Below are positions 1 to 10,240 of a stretch of 64,000 nucleotides of DNA, in pieces. The stretch spans positions 1-64,000 of the forward strand of contig CAWKIA010000028.1 in assembly GCA_963849635.1 (NCBI GenBank). The letters are read 5' to 3'. A program made the translations under genes and the position numbers. The stretch comes from CAVRUD01 sp963849635 (lineage in GTDB: Bacteria; Chloroflexota; Chloroflexia; Thermomicrobiales; UBA6265). How positions within the stretch are numbered: position 1 is the stretch's first letter; the number at the start of each line of letters is the position of its first letter. The notes under the pieces were generated by a model, which was not told the DNA's origin, made no database searches, and saw only the letters and a list, made by a program, of their open reading frames with translations.

Positions 1-8
1 GAGCAGCA

Positions 9-1022
9 ATGCCCCTGCTCGAGATCGACAATCTACACCTGCATTACTCCGCCGGCGAGCATGTCGTTCGCGCCGTCGACGGCGTCTCGTTCACGATCCC
101 GAGCGAGGCGTCGCCGTCGGTGTGGTCGGGGAATCTGGCTCCGGCAAGACCAGCCTGGCCACCGCCTTGATGCGCCTGCTGCCCAAAAACGTTGCCCGTT
201 TCGACGGCACCATCCGCCTCAATGGCCAGGACATCATGGCGCTCTCCGCGGAGGACTACCGTCGTCAGGTCCGCTGGCAGAAGATCGCAATGGTCTTCCG
301 GGGCGCCATGAGCATCCTCAACCCCGTCCTCAAGGTGGGCGTCCAGGTCGCGGAGCCACTCCTGCTCGACAATCGGATGGAGAAGAAGGCCGCCTACGCC
401 AAGGTCGAAGGGCTGCTCGAACGGGTTGGCCTGCCCAGCGGCATCTTCAACCGCTATCCGCACGAGCTCAGTGGCGGCCAGAAGCAGCGTGTGGTCATCG
501 CCATGGCGCTCGTGCTTACCCCGATCTCCTCATCCTGGATGAGCCGACCAGCGCCCTGGATGTCAGCATCCAGGCCCAGTTCATGAACCTTCTCAAAGAC
601 CTGAAGGAAGATCCGGGTATCTCGATGATCTTCATCACTCACGACATCGGGCTGGCCAGCGACCTCTGCGACCTGATCGCCGTGGCCTACGCCGGCGAGC
701 ATCTGGAGTTCGGCCCGGCGGAGCGGGTGCTTGTCGAGCCGGAGCATCCCTACACCCAACTTCTCCTCGCGAGTCTTCCGCGCCTGCACAGCGTGGAGCG
801 GCCCAAACCGATGCCCGGCAGCCCACCCGACCTCACGAACGTGCGGCCGGCTGCCGCTTTCACCCTCGCTGCCCGTATTGCTTCGAAGCGTGCATGAGCG
901 AACTGCCTCCGGAGATTCCCTTGCCGGACGGCGGCCACTCCCGCTGCTGGCTGGTCGATCCGGCGGTCGCTGGAGATCGCTACCGGATGCATCTCACCGC
1001 GAGCGAAGCTGTGAACCGATGA
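9..1022 (+). pseudogene. Dipeptide/oligopeptide ABC transporter ATP-binding protein (DppD-like), three frameshifts
   Basis: ATPase subunit powering uptake of di- or oligopeptides; acts on the inner face of the membrane with a partner ATPase and two permeases, which are not in the window. The chain starts at the ATG at 9 (MPLLEIDNLHLHYSAGEHVV), switches frame near 104 to give Walker A GESGSGKT and the signature LSGGQKQR, switches again near 515 to give Walker B LLILDEPTSALD and the switch histidine in FITHD, then again near 845 into the Cys-rich OppD/DppD tail (CRFHPRCPYC) ending at TGA 1022. All conserved blocks are present in order, so sequence errors are at least as likely as decay. The stop overlaps the next gene's ATG (ATGA). 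Confidence 0.85.
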
Positions 1023-2141
1023 GCACACACGATGCTGACTCCGCCGCCCGGCTGTGACCATGATCGAGCGCGTTGGCGGTGAGCGCGAGGCGTCCAACAG
1101 CAACCACGTGGCACCGCTGCTCACGCTGGACGATATCTCGGTGTCGTTCGCGACCCGCAAGGGGTCTCTCCGGACAGGATCGGTCCGTGCGCTCGATGGC
1201 GTCAGCCTGACCCTGGGTGAGCGGGAGACGGTCGCGCTCGTCGGGGAGTCCGGCTCCGGGAAGACGACCCTGGGGAGGGTCTCCCTCCGCCTGATCAAAG
1301 CCACCTCGGGCCGGGTGGTATTTGAGGGCAAGGACATCACAAATGTCCCGGACAGCGACCTCGACTGGTTTCGGGGGCGGGCTCAGATTGTCTTCCAGGA
1401 CCCCTTCTCCAGCCTCAACCCATATATGCGAGTGGCGTCCCTGATCGAGGAGCCGCTCGTCATCGAGTATCGGCAGCCGGGCAGAGCGCCGGACCCGGTC
1501 GCGCGGGCGCTCGAATCGGTCGACCTAATCCCCGCCAGCCGCTTCTCCGAAAGTACCCCAGCCAGATGTCGGGTGGGCAGCGCCAGCGGTTTGGCATTGC
1601 CCGGGCGCTCGTGCGCGACCCCGACTACATCGTGGCCGACGAGCCGGTCTCGATGATCGACGCCAGCTCCCGGATCGAGATCCTCGATCTGCTGCGTGGC
1701 TTACAGGAGACCCGGGGCGTCGCCTTCCTGTACATCACCCACGATATAGCCAGCGCCCGCCACTTCGCTGACCGGATCGCGGTGATGTACCTCGGGGTGG
1801 TGGTCGAGTTGGGCGCGGTCGGCCAGGTGATCGACAATCCACTGCACCCGTACACCCAGGCGCTCATCGCCGCGATCCCCGAGCCCGACCCGGCCAACCG
1901 CTTCCGTCGCCGGGCAGTCGTCCCCGGCGAGCAGGTCTCCGGCGGGACACCACCGGTCGGCTGCCCGTTCTTCTCGCGCTGCCCGGCCCGGATGCCCGGT
2001 ATCTGCGACATCCACCGGCCCCAACTGGCCGAGATCGAGCCGGGCCACACCGTCGCCTGCCACCTTTTCGACCCGGCGAAAGCCCCGGCCGACAAACTGC
2101 GCGGCAAACCGCTCATATCGTTGGAAACGGCCACGACCTAG
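1019..2141 (+). CDS. Dipeptide/oligopeptide ABC transporter ATP-binding protein (DppF-like), frameshifted
   Basis: Second ATPase of the same peptide importer. An ATG at 1019 overlaps the stop of the preceding gene by 4 nt, but that frame stops at 1057. A GTG at 1054 or ATG at 1060 opens the main frame, so either the gene starts there or a small indel lies near 1050. Visible: Walker A GESGSGKT, Q-loop (IVFQDPFSSLN), signature MSGGQRQR, Walker B YIVADEPVSMID, H-loop YITHD, and the C-terminal Cys-rich oligopeptide-transporter tail (CPFFSRCPARMPGIC). The frame shifts once near 1540, just before RKYPSQMSGGQ. Length after repair (about 370 aa) is normal for DppF. A hairpin follows the gene. Confidence 0.85.
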
Positions 2142-2173
2142 TCCCGGTGTGGAGAGGGCGCAAAGTCTTGCAG

Positions 2174-2195
2174 GGGCGGACCGAGGTGTCCGCCC
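2174..2195. terminator. Hairpin between convergent genes
   Basis: Perfect 8-bp stem (GGGCGGAC / GTCCGCCC) with a 6-nt loop, 33 nt after the ABC ATPase stop. No clear T-run follows, so it could serve either converging transcript. Confidence 0.45.
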
Positions 2196-2384
2196 GATAG
2201 ACAACCGCGTCGTTTAGCATCGGGATCGGCGTTTCCATTCGGGGACCGGTCGGATTGCGGCCGGGACACATCGGTCCGCTCCTACCAGCTGAACCTTTGC
2301 GGCGCAATCACTCCGCACCGGTGCCCCAGCCAATCTTCGGAACTGGGCGGCGCTCAAACGACGAAAGCGCACGGTGCAATCGTT

Positions 2385-3405
2385 TTAGCTCTCTAACGTC
2401 ACCGGCGACCCTGATCTCGACGGAGCAATCGCCGCCTCCGCGATCCCTAGGGTCTTGAGGTTGTCGCGACCGGAGGTCTCCGGGTCCGTGTCAGCGGCGA
2501 TTGCCTTGGCGAAGGCAGTTACAACGCCAGCGCGACCGTGTGGTTCGGTCGGGGGCAATTCGAGCGTGCGCTCTTTGCCGCCAATAGGCCGCACGACCAC
2601 CTCATCGGAGTCCGGCGTGCCCCCATCGCCCCGGCTCTGCCAGGCGATCTCGCCGCTCTCGCACTCCACCCGCCACTCACCACCAAGACCGTCGGCGGAC
2701 CTGAGCTGATCCAGCTTCCGCGCCAGGTCACAAGAGGCCCCCCGGCAAAGTCGATCGTCGCCATCGCCGAGGCGTTGTCGGCGAAATCGCTGAAGGACGG
2801 GTTCCAACCACGGCAAAAACCTGAGTGGCTTCGGCGCCGAGCGTCAAACGCATCAAGTCAAAATGGTGAATCGCCATGTCGAGCAGGAGGGCGTTTGGTA
2901 GGGCGTAATAGCGAGCATTGTTGGGAATCTTGTTGTAGTTCCGGCGGAAATCGACGTGGACCGTCCCGACCGGCCGAGTTGCGCTGGCGATCAGCGTCGC
3001 CACCGCCCGCGGAGCCGGAAATTGCGGTAGTTCTGGCTCACCATCAGCTTCAGTCCCGCTTCGTCGGCGGCGTCGACCACTCTCTGGGCGTCGGCTACCG
3101 TTGGGGCAAAGGGCTTTTCGACAGGACATGCTTCCCGGCTGCCAGTGCCTCCAGTGCCACAGCGGCGTGCGCCGCCAGGGGGACAGTGACGAGGACCGCG
3201 TCGGCCTCAACGGTGTTGAACGCCTGGGAGAGAGAGGCAAACGCCTTCTTGTCAGGGAAACCAACAGCTTTCTGGGCATCGGCCAGCACCTGCGCCGCGG
3301 CGTCGACATGCGCGACAACCTCTACCTGGGACACGGTGGGCAGCACGTGCTTCGCCAGTCCCGCCCCCATCCGCCCATGCCTACCTGCACCAAACGCAAC
3401 GCCAC
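2385..3405 (-). pseudogene. Gfo/Idh/MocA-family oxidoreductase, multiply frameshifted
   Basis: NAD(P)-dependent sugar or polyol dehydrogenase family. Translation from GTG 3405, preceded by GAGGGGG, gives the start of a Rossmann fold (VQVGMGGWGRDW). The frame then changes to AKHVLPTVSQVEVVAHVDA and VLVTVPLAAHAAVALEALAAG, changes again to FRAPRAVATLI...GTVHVDFRRNY and the family motif DMAIHHFDLMR, and once more for the C-terminal third ending at TAA 2385. Three to four indels in about 340 codons is the densest damage in the window, so true decay is possible here. Convergent with the dipeptide ATPases. Substrate cannot be told from the sequence. Confidence 0.8.
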
Positions 3406-3456
3406 GGTATCGTCCCCCTCTTGACTATCTTCCGGCCGCACGCCGTCATGCACGCC

Positions 3457-3480
3457 AGCGAGCCAGCGAGCCAGCGAGCC
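3457..3480. repeat. Tandem 8-bp repeat (3 copies)
   Basis: The unit AGCGAGCC occurs three times in a row in the gap between the oxidoreductase start and the DinB-like gene. The rest of 3406-3643 holds no convincing gene. Confidence 0.7.
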
Positions 3481-3643
3481 GGGAGCGTCATCCTACCCCA
3501 CTCGCAACTCGTGGTCCGGCGTTGGCCTCAGAACTTTCTTCACAATCCCAAGTGGCCGGCGTTGCATCACCGTATCCTTCGTATCGTTTTGCGTGTCCCC
3601 ATGATGCGATTCTGGGTTTGTCTGCCCACTGACAGGAGAGCGA

Positions 3644-4124
3644 ATGTCCCTCACGCCAAGCGAAATTGCCGACCTGGTTGCCCAATATGCCGCGGGCCCG
3701 GACGTTCTCCAGTCAGCCCTGGGGAGCGTGCCGGCCGCCGCAATGCAGTGGCGGCCCGCCGAAGGCGAGTGGTCCGTCCACGAAATAGTTGTCCACTGCG
3801 CCGATTCGGAGACTGCCTCCGCCCATCGCCTCCGCGTGCTCATCGCCGAAGCGAACCCGGTGATCGTCGGCTACGACCAGGCCGCCTGGGCCAACCTGCT
3901 GGACTACCACGCCCGGCCCATCGACGTAGCACTGGGCGCGGTCGTGGCCGCCCGGCTAGTACTGCAGTTCGCCCGTCCCTCCCGCGGAAGCGTGGGGCCG
4001 AAGCGGCAGCCACACCGAGTCCGGGCGGTACACTTGCCAGGACTGGCTCCGGATCTACAGCGTCCACCTCCACGACCATGCTGACCAGATCGCGAGCAAT
4101 GTAGCGGCATGGCCAGGAAATTAG
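3644..4124 (+). CDS. DinB-like / DUF664 metal-dependent helical protein, frameshifted
   Basis: Member of the DinB/YfiT four-helix superfamily, whose members use three histidines to bind a divalent metal; some act as thiol-dependent transferases. ATG 3644 follows AGGAGAG. The N-terminal part has the family pattern PAEGEWSVHEIVVHCADSE (first His region) and LRVLIAEANPVI. The frame breaks near 3965-3985; in the third frame it continues AWGRSGSHTESGRYTCQDWL and ends with HLHDHADQI, the typical distal histidine cluster, stopping at TAG 4124. Repaired length is about 160 aa, normal for the family. The exact reaction is unknown. Confidence 0.75.
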
Positions 4125-4303
4125 CTCGCTAGGGCGTTCTAGTTCCTTGTCCGTCGCGCCAAATATGCGCCGGTTCCACCACAGGAAGATGTAGGGTGGC
4201 CCTTGCCGGTCTGTGCCCGGCACGTATCGCATTGGCAGCTGGCCGCCGAAATCGGAAACCTTAGTAACGGAGCCGAACCTGCTTATCAGTCAATCCCGCG
4301 GCG

Positions 4304-4326
4304 GGGTGGCCGTCAGAGTTTTGGGG
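4304..4326 (+). repeat. Left terminal inverted repeat of the ISKra4-type element
   Basis: 23 bp, beginning GGGTGGCCGTCAG and ending TTTTGGGG; exact reverse complement of 5922-5944. Confidence 0.92.
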
Positions 4327-4342
4327 AGTAGGATAGCGGGGC

Positions 4343-5935
4343 GTGGTGGTGAGGTGGGATGAGAGGAGCCGGGCGATGTGGTCGCCCGAGCTGGAGGAGG
4401 AGTGGACGCGGCTGACGGACGAGCTTCTGGCCGAGGTGAAGGCGTGGCGGGTGCGGCACCCGCAGGCGACGCTCTACGAGATCGAAGTGGAGGTCGACGC
4501 GCGGATGGGGGCGGCACGGAGCCGCCTGCTGGAAGCCGCAGCGCTCGCCAGCCCGGTCGAGGAGCCGAGCGATGCGGACGACCGACCGATGTGCCCCGCG
4601 TGTGACGCGCCGATGCACTGGGATGGCACGCGTACGCGCCGCCTGACGACCGCCCACAACCGCGACGTGACCCTGACCCGGCGCCACGCCCGGTGCCCGC
4701 GCTGCGGGGCTGGGCTTTTCCCCCTGGATGAGGGATTGGGCCTGCTGCCCGGCCAACTGACGCCGTGGTTGGGGGCGGGGCTGGTCCGCCTGGGAGCGAG
4801 CGCCCCGTTCGCCGAGGCGGCGGGGATTCTGGCCCATTTCACCGGCACGACGGTCAGTGAGGCGACGGCGCGACGGGCGACGGAGGCGGCGGGGGCGGCC
4901 TGGGTGCAACTGGAGTTGACCGAGGTCATGCGCCTCGAAGCCGATCCGGTGGGCACGGCCACGGCGGCGGTGGGTTCGCTTGTGCAGCAGCTGAGCGTCG
5001 ACGGGGTGCTGGTGCCGCTGGTGGGCGGGGCCTGGGCCGAGGTCAAGACCCTGGCGATCGGGGTGGTTGGACGCGATCAGGCCGGGGCGGTACAGACGAC
5101 CGACCTCGCCTACTTCGCCCGCCTTGCCGACGCCGAGGGCTTCAGCCGGGAGGCGCTGGGGGAGCTGCACCGCCGGGGGACGACCACGGCGGGCGTGGTG
5201 GTGGCGGTGGCCGACGGCGCGCCCTGGATCCAGCGTTTCCTTGACCTGCACTGCCCGGCCGCCATCCGCATCCTGGACTTCCCCCACGCGGTCGGCTACC
5301 TGGCTCAGGCGGCGCAAGCGGCCTTCGGCCCGGGCACTGCGGCGACGAGCGCGTGGTTGGCGACCCAGGCGCACGACCTGAAGCGGAGCGATCCCGACGG
5401 GGTGCTGGCGGCGCTGGACACCCTGCCGCCCAGCCCGGCGCGGGACGACGCGGTGCGCTACCTGACCGAGCGGCGCGCCCAGATCGCCTACGGGGCGTTC
5501 ATTGCGAACGGCTTCCCGATCGGGAGCGGCTGCATCGAGAGCGCCAACAAGCACGTCGTCCAACGCCGCCTCAAAGGGGCGGGCATGCATTGGAGCCGCG
5601 CCCATCTCAACCCCATGCTTGGCTTGCGGACCGTGGTGGCCAACGATCGCTGGGCGACCGCCTGGCCCCAGATCGCGGCCCAGCTGCGGGAGCAGGCCCG
5701 CTTGCCGAGCGCCACCCACCGCGCCGTGCGGGGCGCCGGTGCCGTGGCCCCCGTGCCGGCTGCCCTGCCTGTCCCGCTGCCGTCCGGACCCGCAGCCGCG
5801 CCCCCGTCGGCCACCGCGCCGCCGGCACCGCGGCCGAAGCTCGTCGTCAATGGGCGGCCCACATCCGATCACCCGTGGAAGCGCCGCCTCGCGCCTCGCC
5901 GCGATCCGTCCCCGGCCTTGCCCCCAAAACTCTGA
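4343..5935 (+). CDS. ISKra4-family transposase
   Basis: DDE-type transposase moving the surrounding element. GTG 4343 (an ATG at 4376 is an alternative start) gives up to 530 aa with no frameshift. N-terminal helical region; zinc-knuckle-like cysteine pairs CPACDAP (near residue 92) and CPRCGAGL (near 120); catalytic-core segments LSVDGVLVPLV, VVAVADGAPWIQ and LDFPHAVGYLAQAA; and the family hallmark PIGSGCIESANKHVVQRRLK followed by GMHWSR. The last 80 residues are Ala/Pro-rich and variable. The CDS lies wholly inside the inverted repeats, and its stop codon is within the right repeat. A 586-codon open frame on the opposite strand is a GC-bias shadow. Confidence 0.93.
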   Translation: MVVRWDERSRAMWSPELEEEWTRLTDELLAEVKAWRVRHPQATLYEIEVEVDARMGAARSRLLEAAALASPVEEPSDADDRPMCPACDAPMHWDGTRTRRLTTAHNRDVTLTRRHARCPRCGAGLFPLDEGLGLLPGQLTPWLGAGLVRLGASAPFAEAAGILAHFTGTTVSEATARRATEAAGAAWVQLELTEVMRLEADPVGTATAAVGSLVQQLSVDGVLVPLVGGAWAEVKTLAIGVVGRDQAGAVQTTDLAYFARLADAEGFSREALGELHRRGTTTAGVVVAVADGAPWIQRFLDLHCPAAIRILDFPHAVGYLAQAAQAAFGPGTAATSAWLATQAHDLKRSDPDGVLAALDTLPPSPARDDAVRYLTERRAQIAYGAFIANGFPIGSGCIESANKHVVQRRLKGAGMHWSRAHLNPMLGLRTVVANDRWATAWPQIAAQLREQARLPSATHRAVRGAGAVAPVPAALPVPLPSGPAAAPPSATAPPAPRPKLVVNGRPTSDHPWKRRLAPRRDPSPALPPKL

Positions 5936-5944
5936 CGGCCACCC
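5922..5944 (-). repeat. Right terminal inverted repeat of the ISKra4-type element
   Basis: 23 bp, exact reverse complement of 4304-4326; contains the transposase stop codon. Confidence 0.92.
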
Positions 5945-6044
5945 ATCCTGCGGTCCTCTCTTGACACTGGCGGAGCGAGGATGACTGCGCGACACTCTTT
6001 GCGCGACTTGGCTCAGGAACGCGTTCAGCGAAGGGGAAGGTCCG

Positions 6045-7056
6045 ATGGTCAGCAGATTGGCGCTATGCCTCATGCTCGCTTGTGTGCTTGGTGGTTTCAG
6101 CGGGACGATGGCCGCCTCGGCTCAGGCCGAGGACCCGGTGCCGGTCGTCATCGACAGCGACATGATCTCCGACGACTGGATGGCGACACTGTTTCTCTTG
6201 AATGATCCCGGCTTCTCGGTCAAAGCGATCACGGTTGCGGGGACGGGTTTCGCCACCTGCGAGGCCGGCGTTCGGTCGGCCCTGGGCCTGCTGGCACTGA
6301 CGGACTACGGCGACGTGCCGGTCAGCTGCGGGGCGGAATCGCCGCTCGCGGGGGACAATGCGCCCCCGGCGGAATGGCTCACGACGATCGAGACGGTTGA
6401 GGCGCTCGGCTTGCCGGAAGGCGGCGACCCCGTCGAAGAAGATGCCGTTGAGCTCTTCACCTCCACGATTCAAGATTCGCCGGAGCCCGTGACCGTGCTG
6501 GCATTGGGGCCGCTGACGAACGTCGGCAGCGCGCTCGAAGCCACGCCCGCGTTGGCCGAGAACATCGAGATGATCTACGTGATGGGCGGTGCGGTCGACG
6601 TCGAAGGGTCGGCTGTCAGCGAGGAGAATACCGTCGCCGAGTGGAATATCTACTGCGATCCGCATGCGGCGCGTCTCGTCGTTCGAGTCGGGTGCGCCGA
6701 TCACGCTAGTCCCGCTGGACGCCACCAACGACGTGCCGGTGACGCCGGAATTCGTCGCTCAATTGGACGCCGCGACGGCGACGCCCGAAGCCGAGTTCGT
6801 CGCCACGCTGCTCGCCAACAACGCCGAGTCGATTGAATCGGGCAGCTACTACTTCTGGGACCCGCTGGCGGCGGTCGTGCTGAGCGACCCGAGCCTGGTG
6901 ACGCTGACGGAGCGCGACGTGACGGTGATCGACATCCCCGGCGCGCCCGACGACGGACGCACCAAGCCCGTCGCCAATGGCTCGGAGGTGCTCGTCGCCA
7001 CCGCGCCGGATGGCGATGCCGTCGAAGCTGCGTTGATCGCCGCGTGGACCTCATAA
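6045..7056 (+). CDS. Secreted inosine/uridine-preferring nucleoside hydrolase, frameshifted
   Basis: Cleaves N-glycosidic bonds of ribonucleosides. ATG 6045 follows GAAGGGGAAGG. Residues 1-28 form a signal peptide (SRLALCLMLACVLGG, cleavage after ASAQA), so the enzyme should act outside the cytoplasm. The calcium-binding aspartate cluster DSDMISDD sits at the mature N terminus, followed by VTVLALGPLTNVGSAL and IEMIYVMGGAVDVEG, both typical of the family, and WNIYCDPHAA. The frame changes near 6675; the second frame resumes ESGAPITLVPLDATNDV and ends at TAA 7056. Repaired length, about 337 aa, is normal. Stands alone between the IS and a regulator. Confidence 0.85.
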
Positions 7057-7161
7057 CGCGCTGAGGTGCGGTGGGGGCTCGGAGCAATCCGCGCCCCTAT
7101 CAGCGGAACACGTGTGGTGCGCCTTGCAATCGTCCATGCCGTCACGGATGCTTCGGTGATC

Positions 7162-9841
7162 ATGGACACCAATTCGGCGGGCCGGACGACAAATGGTGAG
7201 GTGTCCGATGCTGCGGACACTTGGCCAGTGTCCGCCCGCGAGGCAGCGGCTGCCCTCGGCGTCAGCGAACGGACTATCCGCCGCGCCATCGCGCGCGGTG
7301 CACTGCCTGCTACCCTCCACGCCGGTGTCTACCGGATCGCGTCGGCGGATCTGGCGCGGTACCGCGCCCACGGCCGCAGGCTGCCCCCAAAGCTGATCCC
7401 GCCCGATCCGCCCCGACCGATCCTGTTGCCCGTGCGGCCCGGGGTGTCCGTTCCTCCACTCCCGCGGCCATTGGCCCCGCTGATCGGTCGCGAAAGCGAG
7501 GTTGGGACGGTCGCCGGCCTCCTGCGTCGCGACGACGTGCGGCTGGTGACTCTGACCGGTCCCGGCGGCGTCGGCAAGACGCAGGCTCGCATTGCAGGTG
7601 GCGGCGATTTTCGAGGGCGTGCCTTCGGCAGGCTCAGGTCCGGCGTTCGCCGGCGAAGTGCGCTTTGTCCCGCTTGCTTCAGTTTCCGACGCCTCGCTGG
7701 TCGCCGCGAGCGTCGCCGCCGCTCTCGGCGTTCGGGAGATCGGCGGTCGCCCCCTTAGTGAGACCCTGGCGACTGCGCTTCGCGACACCGAAGCTCTCCT
7801 GGTGATCGACAACTTCGAACACGTCCTGGCGGCCACTGAGCTCGTGAGCAACCTGCTCGAGGCCTGCCCGCGGCTGCGAATCCTGGCGACCAGTCGGACA
7901 CTCCTGCGGATCGGCGGAGAGCACGCCTTCCCAGTCTCGCCCCTTTCTCTGAGTCGTGAGACGAGAGACGTGAGTCGTGAGCAAGAAGACTCCACTCACG
8001 TCTCACGTCTCGCGTCTCACGTCTCGGATGCCGTGCGGCTCTTTGCGGAACGGGCCGGCGCGATTTCCCCGGCCTTTGCCCTGACGGAGACCACGGCGCC
8101 GCTGGTGGCCGACATCTGCCGTCGCCTGGACGGCTTGCCATTGGCGATCGAGCTGGCGGCCGCGCGGATGACGCATTTGTCACTGCCGGTGTTACGGGAG
8201 CGACTGGAGCGGCGGTTACCGCTGCTGATCGGCGGTGGCGGTGGACGCCCCGATCGCCACCGCACGCTGCGCGACGCCATCTCCTGGAGCCACGACCTCC
8301 TCACTGCCTCCGAGCGGGCACTGTTCCGCCGTCTCGCCGTCTTTGCCGATGGCTGCACCCTCGAAAGCGCTGAGTCGGTAGGTCCAGGAGCCGAGCACGG
8401 CGCGGAATCGAGACACGAGGCGCCTGCACTCCTCGACTCGTTAGGATCGCTGGTCGATGCGAGCCTTGTGTTGTACCAAAGCGGCGAGGGCGAGCTACCT
8501 CGCTACCGGATGCTGGAAACGATCCGCGAGTTCGCCGCGGAGCAACTGGCGGCGAGCGGCGAGGAGGAGGCGACGCATCGCGCCCACGCCGCGTTCTTCC
8601 TGGGTTTCGCCGAGCAGCGCACCACGACGCCCTTCCTGCCGTACGACGAGCGCCGGCTTGCCGAACTGGCGGCGGAGGAGGCCAACCTGCGGGCGGCGCT
8701 GGTCTGGTTGGCCGCACAAAGCGGAGCGACGGAATTCGCGCGGTTGGTCGCCGCGCTGGGCTGGTACTGGTGGGTGCGGGGCCACCTCCACGACGGCCGC
8801 GCCTGGCTGGAACGAGCGCTGACTGAAGGGAATTCCACACCGGCCGCAGTCCGCGCCAGAATCGCGACCGCCTTTGGCCTGACCGTGCTGATGCAGGGCG
8901 AACACCAGGTGGCCGGGCACTGGTTGCGGGAAAGTCTGGAGCTTTCCCGTGGCTCGGGCGATCCACTCCTTGCAACCCAGTCGCTGGTGGGGCTCGGTCT
9001 GGTCGCCGCCGCCGAGGAGGATTACGACCGGGCGATTGCCCACTACGAAGATGCTCTCGCCTTGTCGGCATCGATCGAGGATTCCCGGGCGGCCATGGTT
9101 CTGGCAGGCTCTGCGCTTGCCAATCTTGGCGTGGCCGCTCGTTACCAGGGCCGGTTGGCGATGGCGGTCACGGCCCACGAGGCGGCCCTCGCCAAACAAC
9201 GCGATGCGGGGAATGTGCGCGGCGAGGCGCTCTGCCTTCTGGATCTGGGCGAATTGGCCCGCGTCCAAGGGGACTTCGTGCGCGCCCTGGCGCACGGGCG
9301 GGCGGCTTTGCGGCTCGCCTGGGACCACGGCGAACTGCACCCCGTCGTCTGGGCGATCAAGTTCGTGGCTGGCACGGCCGTGCTCGTGGACCGGGCCGCC
9401 GCCGCGACACGGCTCCTCGCCGCGGGCGAGCGGTTGAGCAAACAGACCGGATTCGGGTGGTGGTCCCCTGCCAGCCGCGCCACTTTTGACCAGGAGGTCG
9501 CCGCCGCGCGAACGGCCCTCGGTGAGAGGACCTTCGCGGCCGCCTGGGAGGCCGGTTGGGCGCTGAAGCTCGAGCAGGCGGTAGCGGAGGCGCTCGCGCT
9601 TGTCGAAGTCTCGCCGGAGCCGCCTGCCGGAGTCCTCGCGCCTCGCGCGCTCGAAGTGCTTCGCCTGCTCGTCGCCGGCAAGACCGACCGCGAGATCGCC
9701 GATGCGCTCTTCATCAGCGTCCGCACCGTCGAGGGCCATGTCGCCAAGATTCTGGCCAAGTTCGGTGTTCCGACGCGCACGGCGGCCGCCAGCGCCGCGA
9801 ATGCCGCGGGCCTGGTCGACCCCGACGTATCCGCCCACTAA
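7162..9841 (+). CDS. Large NB-ARC/TPR regulator with N-terminal excisionase-type HTH and C-terminal LuxR HTH, frameshifted
   Basis: Cytoplasmic signal-dependent transcription regulator. From ATG 7162: excisionase/MerR-like helix-turn-helix at about residues 22-70 (SAREAAAALGVSERTIRRAI), Pro-rich linker, then an NB-ARC ATPase with Walker A TGPGGVGKT and Walker B LLVIDNFEH, TPR-like repeats (GLGLVAAAEEDYDRAIAHYE), and a LuxR-type HTH at the end (GKTDREIADALFISVRTVEG). A single extra base near 7582, just after Walker A, splits the gene; reading AAG ACG AGG CTC would restore it. Within the ATPase, residues encoded by 7951-8025 are a translated palindromic repeat. DNA-binding modules at both ends are uncommon for this family. 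Three GTGTCC/GGACAC half-sites lie in the first codons. Confidence 0.85.
7201..7233. promoter_or_regulatory. Triple GTGTCC/GGACAC inverted repeats at the 5' end of the regulator
   Basis: GTGTCCG (7201-7207) pairs with CGGACAC (7214-7220), and GGACACT (7215-7221) pairs with AGTGTCC (7227-7233). Three half-sites in 33 bp within the first codons look like an operator, possibly for autoregulation. Chance in GC-rich coding DNA is possible. Confidence 0.3.
7951..8025. repeat. Palindromic repeat inserted in frame inside the NB-ARC regulator
   Basis: Two 31-nt arms (7951-7981 and 7995-8025) are inverted copies with 28/31 matches around a 13-nt loop. The arms consist of GTGAGACG-like units. The same units form the outer arms of the nested palindrome at 46.3-46.5 kb. 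The insertion keeps the reading frame and is translated as SRETRDVSREQEDSTHVSR and following residues. Confidence 0.9.
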
Positions 9842-10240
9842 CGTCGCTCCCGGTCACGTCGCCCATGGCGGTGAACAGCTGCCAGGCCGCTCCCCAACAC
9901 GTACCGCCACAACGATCGAACACGTAGATGTACGCGTCGCCAAGGCGGTCGCCCCCGTCTAGCCTTTCCTGAAGTGCGGCCTTCGACAGTCACGCCACTA
10001 CTCGACGTGCCGACAGTGCGCTGGGTGGGCACGTCGTTCGCAGGGGCACAGGTTCTGACGAGCCTGTCCGCGCCAAGATAACCGTCCGCGCCACAGTTGG
10101 GAGTGCGTTGCCTTCGTTGCCGGTCGAGCCACCATTCGTGGCCTCCCGTGGGTGCCGCCGGTGGTCGGCGGGCACGAGGACTTCGGCGCTGGTGGCAGGA
10201 TGACGTCGCGACCATCTCTCGAGTAGAAAGGAATCTCGCC
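9842..10240. other. Gene-free stretch before the Tat-exported hydrolase-like gene
   Basis: About 400 bp without a plausible gene on either strand. It ends with AAAGGAA, the ribosome binding site of the next gene. No strong hairpin or consensus promoter was recognised. Confidence 0.5.

Larger units (their letters stand above)
4304..5944 (+). mobile_element. Complete ISKra4-type insertion sequence
   Basis: A 1.64-kb element bounded by perfect 23-bp terminal inverted repeats and carrying one full-length transposase. Just outside, ATCCCGCGG (4293-4301) and ATCCTGCGG (5945-5953) are similar 9-mers that might be a worn target duplication, but the left copy lies 2 nt away from the repeat, so this is uncertain. 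The intact gene and perfect ends suggest recent arrival. Confidence 0.9.

Noticed and set aside
2538..3632. 364-codon plus-strand frame over the broken Gfo/Idh gene
   Set aside because: Minus-strand pieces match the Gfo/Idh fold in order; the plus frame has no motif.
4293..5953. ATCC(C/T)GCGG as target-site duplication of the ISKra4-type element
   Set aside because: One mismatch and a 2-nt gap from the left inverted repeat; not secure enough for a feature.
4313..6073. 586-codon open frame antisense to the ISKra4 transposase
   Set aside because: Arg/Pro/Gly-rich translation without any domain; a shadow of the transposase in GC-rich DNA.
8495..9838. 447-codon minus-strand frame opposite the NB-ARC regulator
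   Set aside because: The plus strand clearly codes for TPR and LuxR domains; the minus translation has no motif.
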